DNA from: a virus
DNA: 64,000 bases
Direction: 5' to 3' (one strand)
Virus record (IMG/VR): IMGVR_UViG_3300023083_000001
Coordinates: 140,199-204,198 of that record
Positions 1-8,393 of this stretch are shown here, piece by piece (the first letter of the stretch is position 1; each line of letters opens with the position of its first letter). The notes under the pieces were generated by a model. It was not told the DNA's origin. It saw only the letters and a list, made by a program, of their open reading frames with translations, and did not search any database. The position numbers and the translations under genes were made by a program.

Positions 1-125
1 AGGTTGTTACGTGGCGTGAATCTGATAACGTGGGTCGTTACGCGACTTTGATAGAACTGACGTCGGGAGACGTGGGTCTGTGGGCTAGAACAGAAGCCAA
101 CATCTTTTTCAGGACCAAGCAATAA
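1..125 (+). CDS. Partial gene, C-terminal end of unknown protein
   Basis: The third forward frame is open from the window edge and ends with TAA at 123-125, giving about 40 residues (ending FFRTKQ). The other two forward frames stop early. It lies 26 bases upstream of the next gene on the same strand, so they are probably co-transcribed. The start and most of the protein lie outside the window, so no function can be given. Confidence 0.6.
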   Translation, partial: VVTWRESDNVGRYATLIELTSGDVGLWARTEANIFFRTKQ

Positions 126-151
126 CTTAAACCGATCGTAGAGGGTTCTCT

Positions 152-571
152 ATGAGCGCCATCAAGATACAGACTGCCACTCAGATGTCCGGCAGTCAGA
201 ACCAAGAAGCGCCCGTAAAGGTATTGCCCAGCAAGAGGTTAAGTATTAAACGAATGATCTTCGTTGCGTCTTTATACTTCAAGATGGTCGATATAAAAAA
301 TCCAACCCGAGACCACCTCACCGTGGTCAATCAAAAGTTCGGTCTCGCTTACGGTGGGAATGCGCTTCTTTTCCCAGCAGCCATCTCAGGAATGATTTGG
401 GATCATGTCACTCTGGCGGATATCTTTAAAAAGTATGCGTCGGGGCAGCAGTCGGCTGAAGCGTGCATTAACGAAGTGATCGAACAGGCACCAAGCTGGG
501 TTAAATACGATGCAGGAGATGCAATTCGACAGGATGTGAAAGCAGTCTTCGATTGCGTGCTTGCAGGATAA
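152..571 (+). CDS. Hypothetical protein, 139 aa
   Basis: The gene starts at ATG 152 with a weak purine-rich stretch (gagggt) upstream and stops just before a strong terminator hairpin. The N-terminus is polar and basic. Residues about 35-85 contain hydrophobic stretches (MIFVASLYF, ALLFPAAISGMIW) that could be a buried core rather than membrane helices. The C-terminal third is helical and acidic. I recognise no family. It is the last gene of a plus-strand group facing a minus-strand virion-type gene. Confidence 0.6.
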   Translation: MSAIKIQTATQMSGSQNQEAPVKVLPSKRLSIKRMIFVASLYFKMVDIKNPTRDHLTVVNQKFGLAYGGNALLFPAAISGMIWDHVTLADIFKKYASGQQSAEACINEVIEQAPSWVKYDAGDAIRQDVKAVFDCVLAG

Positions 572-576
572 AACAA

Positions 577-614
577 CATACATGGGAGGTGGACAAAGCC
601 ACCTCCCATGTATG
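577..614. terminator. Bidirectional hairpin terminator, 16-bp perfect stem
   Basis: CATACATGGGAGGTGG (577-592) pairs perfectly with 599-614 around a 6-base loop. It sits between two convergent genes and there is no T-tract. The stem ends in CATA/TATG, a feature shared by many hairpins in this window. Confidence 0.85.
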
Positions 615-622
615 CCCTGTCG

Positions 623-1480
623 TCACTTAATCTGTTCAGCCAAGCTGTCGGCTGTCAGACTCATTGCTTCAGTTTGCTGCTGCACTGCATCGCGCAATAC
701 GGCACCTGCGGTCAGTGTCACGCCGAGCTTGTAGAACAGTTCGGAGAGCTGAGCGGTTACGGTACCGGACAGTTGACGGTTCTCTTCACTTTCCAACACC
801 TCTTTGAGGTTGGCAGTGAGTTCAGTCAAGCGGTCCAGCTGCGACTGTACCTTCGTGAAGTCGATCGCACCCAGGCTGTTATTCAGCTTGTCGATCAGGG
901 TGTACGCATCGATCAGGTCAGCGTTACGGTCGACCACACTGCCCAACGGCGCCTGAGCTTTGGTACCTTTGCCGAAGAAAGACTGCATGCCCTGATAGTC
1001 ATCCTGGCTGACCATGGACAAGCTTCTTTCCAGATCGCGGATACCTGATTGAGCTTGCAGCCGGTCAGGTTCATTGATGATGGTAGCCAGCTTGGTGATC
1101 GCCACTTTCAAGGTGGCGTCGATGGTTTCCACTTTCGGCAGGATGGTGTTCGCCAGATACTTCAGGTACGGCAACCACTTACCTTCAAAGCCAGGTTGGA
1201 TGCTGACGTACAGGTTGCGGTTCTCTTGGTAAGAACGCGCAGTCACTGCCTTGAGCATGATCGTGGCTTTGATCTGACGGGGAGTGAAGTTACCCACCTT
1301 AAGACCATTGACGAAAAGACCCAGTCGAGCGACAAAGTCAGTGAACGAGGATTTGATGGAATCCACGAACGCAAGGCCCCTGGATTCGGTGGAGATCAGG
1401 CTGCCGCGAGCCACGAGGAACTCAAGGGTACTCGCCTCCTGTTCTGCGGCTTCATTGAGGATACTCGGACGTTGCGACAT
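623..1480 (-). CDS. Putative virion or accessory protein, 285 aa, helical
   Basis: The start chosen is the ATG at 1480 (MSQRPSIL), which has GGAG 8 bases upstream on the minus strand. A longer frame up to 1519 lacks such a site. The protein is almost entirely predicted helix with heptad-like stretches, especially the C-terminal half (LDRLTELTANLKEVL), and ends in a polar helix. It has no cysteines or catalytic motif that I can see. A convergent hairpin separates it from the upstream plus-strand gene, and it is divergent from the RecA-like gene. A structural or scaffold-like role is possible, but I do not recognise the family. Confidence 0.65.
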   Translation of the reverse strand: MSQRPSILNEAAEQEASTLEFLVARGSLISTESRGLAFVDSIKSSFTDFVARLGLFVNGLKVGNFTPRQIKATIMLKAVTARSYQENRNLYVSIQPGFEGKWLPYLKYLANTILPKVETIDATLKVAITKLATIINEPDRLQAQSGIRDLERSLSMVSQDDYQGMQSFFGKGTKAQAPLGSVVDRNADLIDAYTLIDKLNNSLGAIDFTKVQSQLDRLTELTANLKEVLESEENRQLSGTVTAQLSELFYKLGVTLTAGAVLRDAVQQQTEAMSLTADSLAEQIK

Positions 1481-1585
1481 ACTTAAGACTCCAACGATGT
1501 TAAGAATAGATAAACCCATAGCAGATGCTATTTAATTACCAGGTAGCTATATCCTGTGTAAACAATTTTCCCGGAGTACCGCCCA

Positions 1586-3061
1586 GTGAGTTACGCAGAT
1601 CTTTTCAAGAAGAAAGCTGACCCGTTTTACCCAATGCCTAACACGGGCACGATTCTCGACATCTCTGCCGGTAACTGGGTAGATGGTCACAAAGGACAGA
1701 AGATCCTGAACGGTGGCTTCGCACTCTTCTGGGCAATTGCTGCATTGCCAAACATGTTCAAGTCCACCATCGCTGCGTTCTGCTCTGGCGCGGTGTTGCG
1801 AGCGTTTCCTGATTCCACTCTGCATGTGCACGACACCGAAACCACGATGGTGATCGAGCGCGTCGAGCGTATGACTCGGATGGCCATGGGTGTACGCAGC
1901 GCGTACAACCGTGTACCTGAGAACCTGATGGATGCTGGCCGTATGTTCTTCACCCGTTCGGTGGATTATGACGGGACTGAGTTGATGGAGCTGATCAAAG
2001 GTTTCTCCAAGGAACGTAAGAAGTCCGAGAAGAAGATTGACCTGGAAATCCTCCACCCAGGCACCGGTGGGCTTTATGCCTATTACAATCCAGTGTTGGA
2101 ATTCTGGGATTCGTTCTCTGGCCTTAAAGCTGAAAACGCTGAGACCATGCTGACAGAAGGTAAGGTAGGCCACAAAGACCTGAACATGCTGGCCATGCGT
2201 GTCAACAGCGGCAAGAGCCAAATGGTTGAGCAAATCCCTGATCTGTGCGCTTCTTCTGCAATCTATCTGTTGGCCACCGCTCACGTCGGTCAGGCGTATC
2301 AGCTCGATCCGCACAAACCAAACGTCAAGACTTTGAAGTTCCTCAAAGGGGAAGTCAAACTCAAACGTGTACCTGAGAACTTCAGCTTCCAGACCGGCAA
2401 CTGTTACGTCGTGACCGGTATGTCGACGATGATCAACGGCACCGGTAAGGACGCCAAACCGCAATACCCATACACCCCAGGTGATGAAGACGGTCAGAAC
2501 GACTTGATGGAAATCAAGCTGACCAATATGCGGGGTAAGTTCGGTATCTCTAACGTCGCACTGCCGCTGGTGATTTCGCAGAAAGACGGCTTGCTGCCTT
2601 ACATGTCCAACTTCGAATACTTGAAAGCCGAAGCCGGTCGGTTTGGTATCGTGGGTAACGACCGTAACTATAGTTTGGCATTCACACCTGACGTCAAAAT
2701 GCAGCGTACAGACATCCGTCAGAAGTTCCGCGAGAACGAGAAGTGCGTCACGGCTGCTTACCATCTTGTGAACATGCACTGGATGTTCACGTACTGGAAC
2801 GAGTTCGATCAGGATCTGGTATGCGATCCCACCGAATTGTACGAAGAAATCAAACGGATGGGTTACGACTGGGATTTGCTCCTGGATACTCGTTATTGGT
2901 TCATGCCGGTCATTGCCGGTGAAGGCATTCCATTTATCAGTACAATGGATCTGCTGCGTATGCGTACGGGTAAGTATCACCCGTATTGGTATCCAAAATC
3001 ACGCAAAGAAATGGGCCTACCCGAGATCGAGTCTCAAGGGAGTATCCCCGTTAAGAAATAA
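1586..3061 (+). CDS. RecA/UvsX-like P-loop ATPase (putative recombinase or helicase core)
   Basis: 491 aa, start ATG/GTG near 1586 after GGAGTACCG. A hydrophobic strand (GGFALFWAIAALP, residues 43-55) leads into NMFKST (56-61), in the position of a Walker A loop. K59, S60 and T61 are kept, but the glycines of GxxGxGKT are lost, as in T4 UvsX, where the loop reads GPSKSFKSN. A second strand ends in HVHDTETT (80-87), like the acidic DSE/DTE motif of RecA-type proteins. The C-terminal part is long and unfamiliar, with many aromatic residues. Known phiKZ-like phages encode a UvsX/RecA-like protein acting on DNA inside the phage nucleus, so recombination or replication is the likely role. A DnaB-like ATPase is the alternative. 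It heads a plus-strand run of five genes with tight spacing. Confidence 0.6.
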   Translation: MSYADLFKKKADPFYPMPNTGTILDISAGNWVDGHKGQKILNGGFALFWAIAALPNMFKSTIAAFCSGAVLRAFPDSTLHVHDTETTMVIERVERMTRMAMGVRSAYNRVPENLMDAGRMFFTRSVDYDGTELMELIKGFSKERKKSEKKIDLEILHPGTGGLYAYYNPVLEFWDSFSGLKAENAETMLTEGKVGHKDLNMLAMRVNSGKSQMVEQIPDLCASSAIYLLATAHVGQAYQLDPHKPNVKTLKFLKGEVKLKRVPENFSFQTGNCYVVTGMSTMINGTGKDAKPQYPYTPGDEDGQNDLMEIKLTNMRGKFGISNVALPLVISQKDGLLPYMSNFEYLKAEAGRFGIVGNDRNYSLAFTPDVKMQRTDIRQKFRENEKCVTAAYHLVNMHWMFTYWNEFDQDLVCDPTELYEEIKRMGYDWDLLLDTRYWFMPVIAGEGIPFISTMDLLRMRTGKYHPYWYPKSRKEMGLPEIESQGSIPVKK

Positions 3062-3072
3062 GGAAACTGTTC

Positions 3073-3360
3073 ATGTCTACCACCTCCCTGACCGGTAAGG
3101 TCTACAACCTGCTTGAAGAGCGAAAGCCTGAGTTGGCCGAGAACTTCAAGCATGGCTTCAATGGCACTTCCTCGACTGACGAAGAAGAAGTCAAACTCCT
3201 CAACCGTTATTTTCGTGCAGTCCTCGCTACAGCGCCAGTTTCGACTGTCGATGAGCGTGGCTGCCTGATGGACAACTTGGCGCCTGATACTTGGCTCAAG
3301 TATTTCAAGTCTCACGCCCTGCCGACCCTTCTGCGGTTCGATCTGCCTGCTCAGGAGTAA
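3073..3360 (+). CDS. Hypothetical protein, 95 aa
   Basis: ATG 3073 with AGGA upstream, 11 bases after the RecA-like gene and 6 bases before the next, so clearly part of that operon. The protein is helical and acidic in the middle (DEEEVKLL) with a hydrophobic C-terminal helix. No family is recognised. Its tight coupling suggests a small partner of the ATPase or of the following proteins (inference). Confidence 0.7.
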   Translation: MSTTSLTGKVYNLLEERKPELAENFKHGFNGTSSTDEEEVKLLNRYFRAVLATAPVSTVDERGCLMDNLAPDTWLKYFKSHALPTLLRFDLPAQE

Positions 3361-3366
3361 TCCAAG

Positions 3367-4101
3367 ATGAACGCTAAACGTAAGCAAGTCACGGCATTCA
3401 TCTTGGAGAACATCGGCAAGATCGTACCGGAAGACAAAACTAACGTTGAGCTTCTGAAGAAGCAATTCGACGCAATGTCGGACGAAGAGTTTGAGGCACA
3501 AATCAGGAAGTTCGCTCCGGCGAAGACTCCTGAGGAAATCGCTCAGCGTGAGTGTCTTCCTTTCTACATGCCAAACCTGGGTAAACACAGGGTTTCTATT
3601 GCACGCAACTATGGCCTGGCTCGAGCTTTGGGGAGGAGTCTTGAGCACCGTCTAATCATGACGGACGGCGCCAGTGGTTTGCAGTACGTGACGCCTCACC
3701 CTTATCCGGTATACGACATGGCTGTACGTCGTCAAGCGCAGACGATCCCTAAGAAGCGCTCGATTCCTGAGCACAACCAACGGATCAACGATCTCACGGG
3801 TCAGCCTACCAATGATTCTAAAGGTAGCCGTATCTCTGCGCCTGAGCACGTGTCGCTTTCGTCTCGTCGGTTGGACAATACGTTGCTGGAGTTCCTTAAA
3901 GTACGCGGTGGCGATAACGCAGCGTATCGGGAGTTCAAACGCTTGCTGACTGAACAAGGTGAAGTGAATATGTCCGACCTCTTGGGGTTGGGTATCGCCA
4001 AGTCTGTCGAGACAGCTGCGGTGTTCTTCAACTGCATCCACATCGGCAATAACCTCGATCCGAGCACACCGGTACCAGATGATGCCAGAGCCACTAAGTA
4101 A
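3367..4101 (+). CDS. Hypothetical protein, 244 aa
   Basis: ATG 3367 follows the previous stop by 6 bases. The N-terminal 60 residues are charged and helical (MNAKRKQVTAFILENIGKIVPEDK). The middle has basic, proline-containing segments (PKKRSIPEHNQ). The last 60 residues return to helix. The gene overlaps the next one by 23 bases, so translation is probably coupled. I see no catalytic motif or membrane segment, and the function is unknown. Confidence 0.7.
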   Translation: MNAKRKQVTAFILENIGKIVPEDKTNVELLKKQFDAMSDEEFEAQIRKFAPAKTPEEIAQRECLPFYMPNLGKHRVSIARNYGLARALGRSLEHRLIMTDGASGLQYVTPHPYPVYDMAVRRQAQTIPKKRSIPEHNQRINDLTGQPTNDSKGSRISAPEHVSLSSRRLDNTLLEFLKVRGGDNAAYREFKRLLTEQGEVNMSDLLGLGIAKSVETAAVFFNCIHIGNNLDPSTPVPDDARATK

Positions 4102-4588
4102 CGTCGAGTTGATTCAACTCGCTGAAGATATCGCCATGCGTCAGGTGATCCACGCTGTACGTGGGGCGGCTATCTTGAAGCTTGGTATGGAAGCGCGGTT
4201 CTCCATTGTTTGGCGGACTACACTTCACTCCAATACTTCAGCTGCAAAAGTTTGGGCAAGACTTGAGTCCCAAGGGATTGAAATGGAAACACTGATGTCC
4301 ATGGTCGGTGAGTTCTGCTTACGTGCTGGACCGTTACCCGCCTCGTTCTACGAGAACATGGCAGCCAGTCTGTCGTGGGGTTCATCGTCAGCTTCATTAC
4401 CTGACGAGATCAGAACGTTCTCAGCCAAGAATACGGATTACAAGGAAGTGTTGACACTCAATCCATGGTTGGTCTTTCTCTACCTGTTGTCAATGTCTGA
4501 CATTGTGCAACGGTTGGATACGGTCCTACCAAAGAACATGCGTTCCGGCGCAAACCTTACGACTCCTCCTAAGGGTGAAGAAGCATGA
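4079..4588 (+). CDS. Hypothetical protein, 169 aa
   Basis: Two in-frame ATGs (4079 and 4082) lie inside the end of the preceding gene, and there is no clear ribosome site, which fits coupled translation. The sequence is mostly helical, with a Trp/Ser-rich stretch (ASLSWGSSSASL) and a hydrophobic helix near the C-terminus (NPWLVFLYLLSMSDIV). No family is recognised. It overlaps the next start by the ATGA arrangement (4585-4588). Confidence 0.65.
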   Translation: MMPEPLSNVELIQLAEDIAMRQVIHAVRGAAILKLGMEARFSIVWRTTLHSNTSAAKVWARLESQGIEMETLMSMVGEFCLRAGPLPASFYENMAASLSWGSSSASLPDEIRTFSAKNTDYKEVLTLNPWLVFLYLLSMSDIVQRLDTVLPKNMRSGANLTTPPKGEEA

Positions 4589-5328
4589 GGCAACGAGCAT
4601 TAGTCGATGTGGACTTACTGCTCGATACCAGATACGGCACAATCAAGCGTATCGACGAGACAATCGCCGATACGCTGGTTGGGTCTAATTTGTATCGACA
4701 ACGACATCACGATAATTTTGACCTCCTCACCAACGGTCTAATTGACCGTGCGGTGTACAAAGACCTGTATGCCAAACGTGACGAAGAAACGCTGTATCAC
4801 TCACGTATGACAGACTTCGTCTACCACCTGCGTCAGGACGTCTTACACGGCCTGGAGAACAAGGATCGAGGTGTATTGATCGAAGACCTTGAAGTCGACA
4901 TCAACCTCTACCCCTACGATCTCGCCGATGAATCTGCTGAAACGATTCGCCGAGCGGTTGCGCATTATTTACCGGCTCCGGTTAATGTCAACGTCGTCAG
5001 ACTTTCACCTGAAGCGCTGAACCCGACGTACGTCGATAACTCCTACGAGATGTTGGCTTACTACAATCACGAGGATTGGTTGATCCCTCATCAAGAGGCG
5101 TTGATCAAACATCCTTTACCGACCACTGTCATGATCACACCCATGATCTCAACCAGCGGTGTAGTACCTGCACCTACCCAGGAAATCCGAGATCCGTTTT
5201 TATGCCGCTCGGCTATCCTGGTAAAGTTTCTGGCACTGCAATATGTAGAAGCTGAGAAAGCCTGCTACAACCCGCTGGTGCGTGAGGAGATCATCCGGGC
5301 TCGTACTCAATCGTCTGAAGGGACGTAG
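4585..5328 (+). CDS. Hypothetical protein, 247 aa
   Basis: ATG 4585 overlaps the previous TGA, a classic coupled start. The N-terminal half is charged (many Asp and Arg: RIDETIADTL, RQRHHDNFDLL). The middle alternates strands and helices, and a Pro/Thr-rich segment (PLPTTVMITPMISTSG) lies near residue 190. It is the last gene of the five-gene operon and runs about 22 bases into a convergent gene on the other strand. In T4-like phages, proteins of this size and composition are often baseplate or neck parts, but I cannot assign it. Confidence 0.65.
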   Translation: MRQRALVDVDLLLDTRYGTIKRIDETIADTLVGSNLYRQRHHDNFDLLTNGLIDRAVYKDLYAKRDEETLYHSRMTDFVYHLRQDVLHGLENKDRGVLIEDLEVDINLYPYDLADESAETIRRAVAHYLPAPVNVNVVRLSPEALNPTYVDNSYEMLAYYNHEDWLIPHQEALIKHPLPTTVMITPMISTSGVVPAPTQEIRDPFLCRSAILVKFLALQYVEAEKACYNPLVREEIIRARTQSSEGT

Positions 5329-5753
5329 TGATGGATAGACAGAGGTTGCTCACCCTGAGCATCTTCGCCTTGCAGCAGGTCTACATGAGGCAGTCGGAAG
5401 TTATCGGGTTCGATGCGGTCTACCCGCTCAGCGATAGGTAGTGGTGCATCGTCGCTGACCATGAACGGATCACGGTTACCCAACATGTTCTGAATGGATT
5501 TAAATGCTTGCAACGCCAGTTTACCGTTGTTCGCATCCTTCTCTTCGATGTTGAGCTTACGGGTGGTCAATGCCGCGTTGTCCATGTCGCAGATCAGTTG
5601 ACGGACTTCAGCAAACTTGGCGGTCAGGTTAACGCCATTATCTGTGAGTTCGTCAAACATGCGAAAGCGCATGTGTTGGGTAAAGTTGACAACGTCACCC
5701 GGTTCTGTGGAATTAGGTTGTACAGTTCTGATATCTTCTCGATTACTTTCCAT
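5307..5753 (-). CDS. Hypothetical protein, 148 aa
   Basis: ATG 5753 on the minus strand is preceded by TAGGAG, so the start is well supported. The protein is acidic and hydrophilic, with a helical centre (LTAKFAEVRQLICDMDNAALTTRKL) and a Pro/Asp-rich tail. Its 3' end overlaps the convergent plus-strand gene by 22 bases. Its start is only 23 bases from the divergent gene at 5777. Function unknown. Confidence 0.7.
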   Translation of the reverse strand: MESNREDIRTVQPNSTEPGDVVNFTQHMRFRMFDELTDNGVNLTAKFAEVRQLICDMDNAALTTRKLNIEEKDANNGKLALQAFKSIQNMLGNRDPFMVSDDAPLPIAERVDRIEPDNFRLPHVDLLQGEDAQGEQPLSIHHYVPSDD

Positions 5754-5776
5754 TGCTATTCTCCTAAGGAGTGGGT
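5754..5776. promoter_or_regulatory. Palindromic shared ribosome-binding site between divergent genes
   Basis: The 23-base gap holds TCTCCTAAGGAG, a palindrome giving AAGGAG to the plus gene (ATG 5777) and TAGGAG to the minus gene (ATG 5753). There is no room for a full promoter for either gene, so each must be transcribed from inside the other gene or beyond it. Confidence 0.7.
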
Positions 5777-6289
5777 ATGTTTCTCAAACGATTGTTTCGG
5801 CGCTGGTTTCCAGAGGAAGTTACCGTCCCCTCTGAACCGGTCTGGCCGGAAGAAATCTGGGCACGAATGTACGCCATGGCAGACTATGCGCGCGGTTTAC
5901 AAATAGGTGAGTTGGGCATTCGTTACATGGACGTTGAAGTGGAAGTCACAACGTCAAGTATGCATCAGTTATTCAGACGCATTGAAACCATGCTCAGTTG
6001 CATAGATATTCAGGGCGATCCTCCCGAATGGTGGGGTGCGCGTAATCGTGACAAGAAGTTACTAAGTCTGGCTGAGTTCTACTTCGACAGGCGTAATGGC
6101 TATCGCTCGCCACAACAGGTGCACGATAAGTTAGTCGAAAAGGTCTCAGTCATACATCACCTAATTGAGTCTCAGGATATCAATGACCGTCACCTCTACT
6201 ATCACTACATGAAGCGTGAATTCTTTCAGGTGGTGAGTGATATTGTAGAAGTGTTAACGGCATCGATCGCTCTGAGTAAACCCGAGTAA
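5777..6289 (+). CDS. Hypothetical protein, 170 aa
   Basis: The start chosen is ATG 5777, 5 bases after AAGGAG; a GTG at 5771 overlaps the ribosome site. The N-terminus is basic and aromatic (MFLKRLFRRWFP). The rest is helical with many aromatic residues (DPPEWWGARNRDKKLL, RHLYYHYMKREFF). There is no membrane segment or known motif. It is divergent from a 148-aa unknown and separated by 70 bases from the next gene. Confidence 0.65.
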   Translation: MFLKRLFRRWFPEEVTVPSEPVWPEEIWARMYAMADYARGLQIGELGIRYMDVEVEVTTSSMHQLFRRIETMLSCIDIQGDPPEWWGARNRDKKLLSLAEFYFDRRNGYRSPQQVHDKLVEKVSVIHHLIESQDINDRHLYYHYMKREFFQVVSDIVEVLTASIALSKPE

Positions 6290-6359
6290 TAAACCCGTTT
6301 GTCCTAATTGCCGAACCGTCACCTATGTGTGTAAGTTCGGACACGCTAAAGGATACGTA

Positions 6360-6833
6360 ATGAACAACAAGTCGACCTTCCGAGAGTTATTGCTCGATCC
6401 TGAGAAGAAAAGGAGTGAAGCTGAAAATGAGTTAGCCTATCTGTTCCGAGATATCATGCTCGCCCATGGCGTGAATCCCAGTGAATGGGACCGTAGGCTC
6501 GATATGTACTATCGAAGGCTATACACCAACTCCAGAGGTGAGGTTGATCTGATCAAGGTCAATCAGGAAAAGAGTAACTTGGTTCGAGCTTTGGCCAAGG
6601 ACACGTTACCTTGGAAACGTTTCAACACATCCCTCCAGCTGATGGGTCCTGAGAGTTACACGATCATCATCGAGCTGACGTACAGGGATGGGCGAACACA
6701 TACGCACAAGGTTAAGATTCGTAATCGTCTCGCCGAGATGTTGGCTTTACAACAAGCTATCGAAGCGCACGATGAGGATGAAGAACTGGACCCAAATCAG
6801 CTGACATTGAACTTGGACGATGATGATGAGTGA
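6360..6833 (+). CDS. Hypothetical protein, 157 aa, acidic tail
   Basis: The start chosen is ATG 6360 (MNNKSTFREL), with AAAGGATA just upstream; an in-frame extension to 6327 looks non-coding. The first 100 residues are helical and basic. A short strand pair (SYTIIIELTYRDG) is followed by a helix and a strongly acidic tail (DEDEELDPNQ through DDDDE). Acidic tails like this occur in DNA-mimic or single-stranded-DNA-binding-type phage proteins, but no specific call is justified. It overlaps the next gene. Confidence 0.65.
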   Translation: MNNKSTFRELLLDPEKKRSEAENELAYLFRDIMLAHGVNPSEWDRRLDMYYRRLYTNSRGEVDLIKVNQEKSNLVRALAKDTLPWKRFNTSLQLMGPESYTIIIELTYRDGRTHTHKVKIRNRLAEMLALQQAIEAHDEDEELDPNQLTLNLDDDDE

Positions 6834-7308
6834 ACCTGTCAAAGTACTCAACCCGGAAGAAGATGGGATTACCCACATTAACACATACACCAAGGGTAAG
6901 ACTCGCCTAGGTCGCCTGCTGACTAACCTGGCAGATATCCCTGTAACGCATCCCAAGTACGGCATGTTCCGCTGCGCTGAAGGTTTGTGGTATTACATGC
7001 GAACCGGTTGCAAGTATGAGAACCTGCGTGCGTTGACTGGCTTTGATGCGAAGAAGCTCGGTGTAACATTGGAAGTCGTTTGGATGGATGACTTCGAAGA
7101 GCAATTCAAGATCGCGCTGCGTAACAAGATCCAATCACATCCAGAGTTACATGAGTTGTTCATCAACTCGACTTTGCCGTTTGAACATTACTACTTCTAC
7201 GGCAGTAACAAACCCGGTATTGCGCCCAAAGTGATTGAACCAAAGAACGTGAAATGGCTGACTGAGTTCTTCACAGAGTTGCGTGGAGAATGGCGGACTA
7301 AAGAGTAA
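6820..7308 (+). CDS. Possible NADAR-fold protein (YbiA/DUF1768-like), 162 aa
   Basis: Three consecutive ATGs (6820, 6823, 6826) lie at the end of the upstream gene, and the exact start is unclear. The layout resembles NADAR proteins: GRLLTNLADIPV (31-42) stands for the N-terminal LSNF block, FRCAEGLWYYMRTG (50-63) for the F.S.E...Y block with E54 and W57, then a helix with AKKLG (77-81), and IALRNKIQSHPELHELFINS (98-117) for the conserved KF...L...L..T helix. Known NADAR proteins act on ADP-ribose or glycosylamine bonds, and some remove ADP-ribose from guanine in DNA. If correct, this could counter a host ADP-ribosylation defence or process NAD-derived groups. The match is by eye. A T-tract terminator follows. 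Confidence 0.45.
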   Translation: MMMSEPVKVLNPEEDGITHINTYTKGKTRLGRLLTNLADIPVTHPKYGMFRCAEGLWYYMRTGCKYENLRALTGFDAKKLGVTLEVVWMDDFEEQFKIALRNKIQSHPELHELFINSTLPFEHYYFYGSNKPGIAPKVIEPKNVKWLTEFFTELRGEWRTKE

Positions 7309-7315
7309 TGTTCAA

Positions 7316-7355
7316 TCCGACGGGGAAACCCGTCGGAGCTACACTTCTTTTTTTT
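7316..7355 (+). terminator. Intrinsic terminator with T-tract
   Basis: TCCGACGGG (7316-7324) pairs with CCCGTCGGA (7329-7337) around a GAAA loop, followed by a run of eight T after TTC. It ends the 5.8-7.3 kb group. Confidence 0.85.
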
Positions 7356-7394
7356 GTTTATGATGTGTCTTAACAATCGAATTCTGAGGTAATC

Positions 7395-8390
7395 ATGGCA
7401 AGTCGTCTGGCTTCTACAGTGTTTCAAGGCAGCGCGAAAGATGCCATGGTGGTGGAGGACGCCTACAAAGTCTCCACAGCCGAAACTCGCAACAGTTTGT
7501 TTGACAGTGCCAAAGGTATCTACGGTGATGCAGTCAGTGGGTTGTACGCTAACAAAGGTTCTATCCGTGAACTGGCCGCCGTAGTCTTAGCAGCCAAAGC
7601 CGGGACCATCAGTAAGGCAGACATGCTGGAACGCTCCCTGAGCGCGTTAGGTTCGTCCCTGCCTAGTCTCTTAGGTCAACTGGGCGGAACGCTTAAGAAC
7701 ACCATTGCAGGCTTTCTGCCGGACGGTGTTGGCGACACGATGGGTGTCGTCTACAATAACGCTCAGCTGATCCTCAGCGTGGCTAACATTTCCAACGCTC
7801 AGGACTCTGCGGAGTTCTTGGCTGAGTTAACCGGTAACAGCGATCTACTGAAGGTCGTGAACATCGGTGCCGAGAGTGCGATCTTTGGGGGTATCCTTAA
7901 AGAGTTGATGTCGTTTGGTATTCCTGAACTGATGGATGATGTTATCGATCAGATCCAGAATGAGACGGTCAAGGCTAACGCACTCGCTTACTTGTCGACC
8001 TCAGCTGTCAATGGTTCTGACTTGGTCATGACCAACAAGATCATTGATGTGATTGGTCTGACCGCTTTCCTTGAACAGAACCCGGACGCAATCAACCGTA
8101 CACTGTCAAGCTTCTTCTTTGGTACGCTGGATACCGTTGATACCTATCCTGCCAAACGCATCGAACTGCTTGCGTTACTGACTCGCATTGATGCTCATTG
8201 GTCTGAGTCCTTGCGCAATGGTGCTTACATCAAGAACCTGGAACCGTTTACAGTCTGTAGTCCTGATGCAAAGACCTTGATGCTGATGGCAGCGCCTGAA
8301 CGCACGTTAACGTTGGCCGCTGCAAAGTATCCACGTAACAACATCAATTCAATCATCAAAGGTTTGTACCCAGACGCTTACATTCCCTGA
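7395..8390 (+). CDS. Putative virion protein, 331 aa
   Basis: ATG 7395 after GAGGTAATC. The protein is helix-rich and low in charge, with repeated Ala/Leu/Gly stretches (LSALGSSLPSLLGQLGGTLKNTIAGFLPDG) and no cysteine-rich or catalytic motif. It is flanked by a T-tract terminator upstream and a perfect bidirectional hairpin downstream, so it is a single-gene unit. It converges on the minus-strand tail-type gene and stands next to the tail lysozyme cluster, which suggests a virion component. No named family is recognised. Confidence 0.6.
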   Translation: MASRLASTVFQGSAKDAMVVEDAYKVSTAETRNSLFDSAKGIYGDAVSGLYANKGSIRELAAVVLAAKAGTISKADMLERSLSALGSSLPSLLGQLGGTLKNTIAGFLPDGVGDTMGVVYNNAQLILSVANISNAQDSAEFLAELTGNSDLLKVVNIGAESAIFGGILKELMSFGIPELMDDVIDQIQNETVKANALAYLSTSAVNGSDLVMTNKIIDVIGLTAFLEQNPDAINRTLSSFFFGTLDTVDTYPAKRIELLALLTRIDAHWSESLRNGAYIKNLEPFTVCSPDAKTLMLMAAPERTLTLAAAKYPRNNINSIIKGLYPDAYIP

Positions 8391-8393
8391 CAG

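Noticed and set aside
1547-2980. 477-codon minus-strand frame opposite the RecA-like gene
   Set aside because: His/Val/Gln-rich composition, no start signal, and the opposite frame encodes a recognisable protein.
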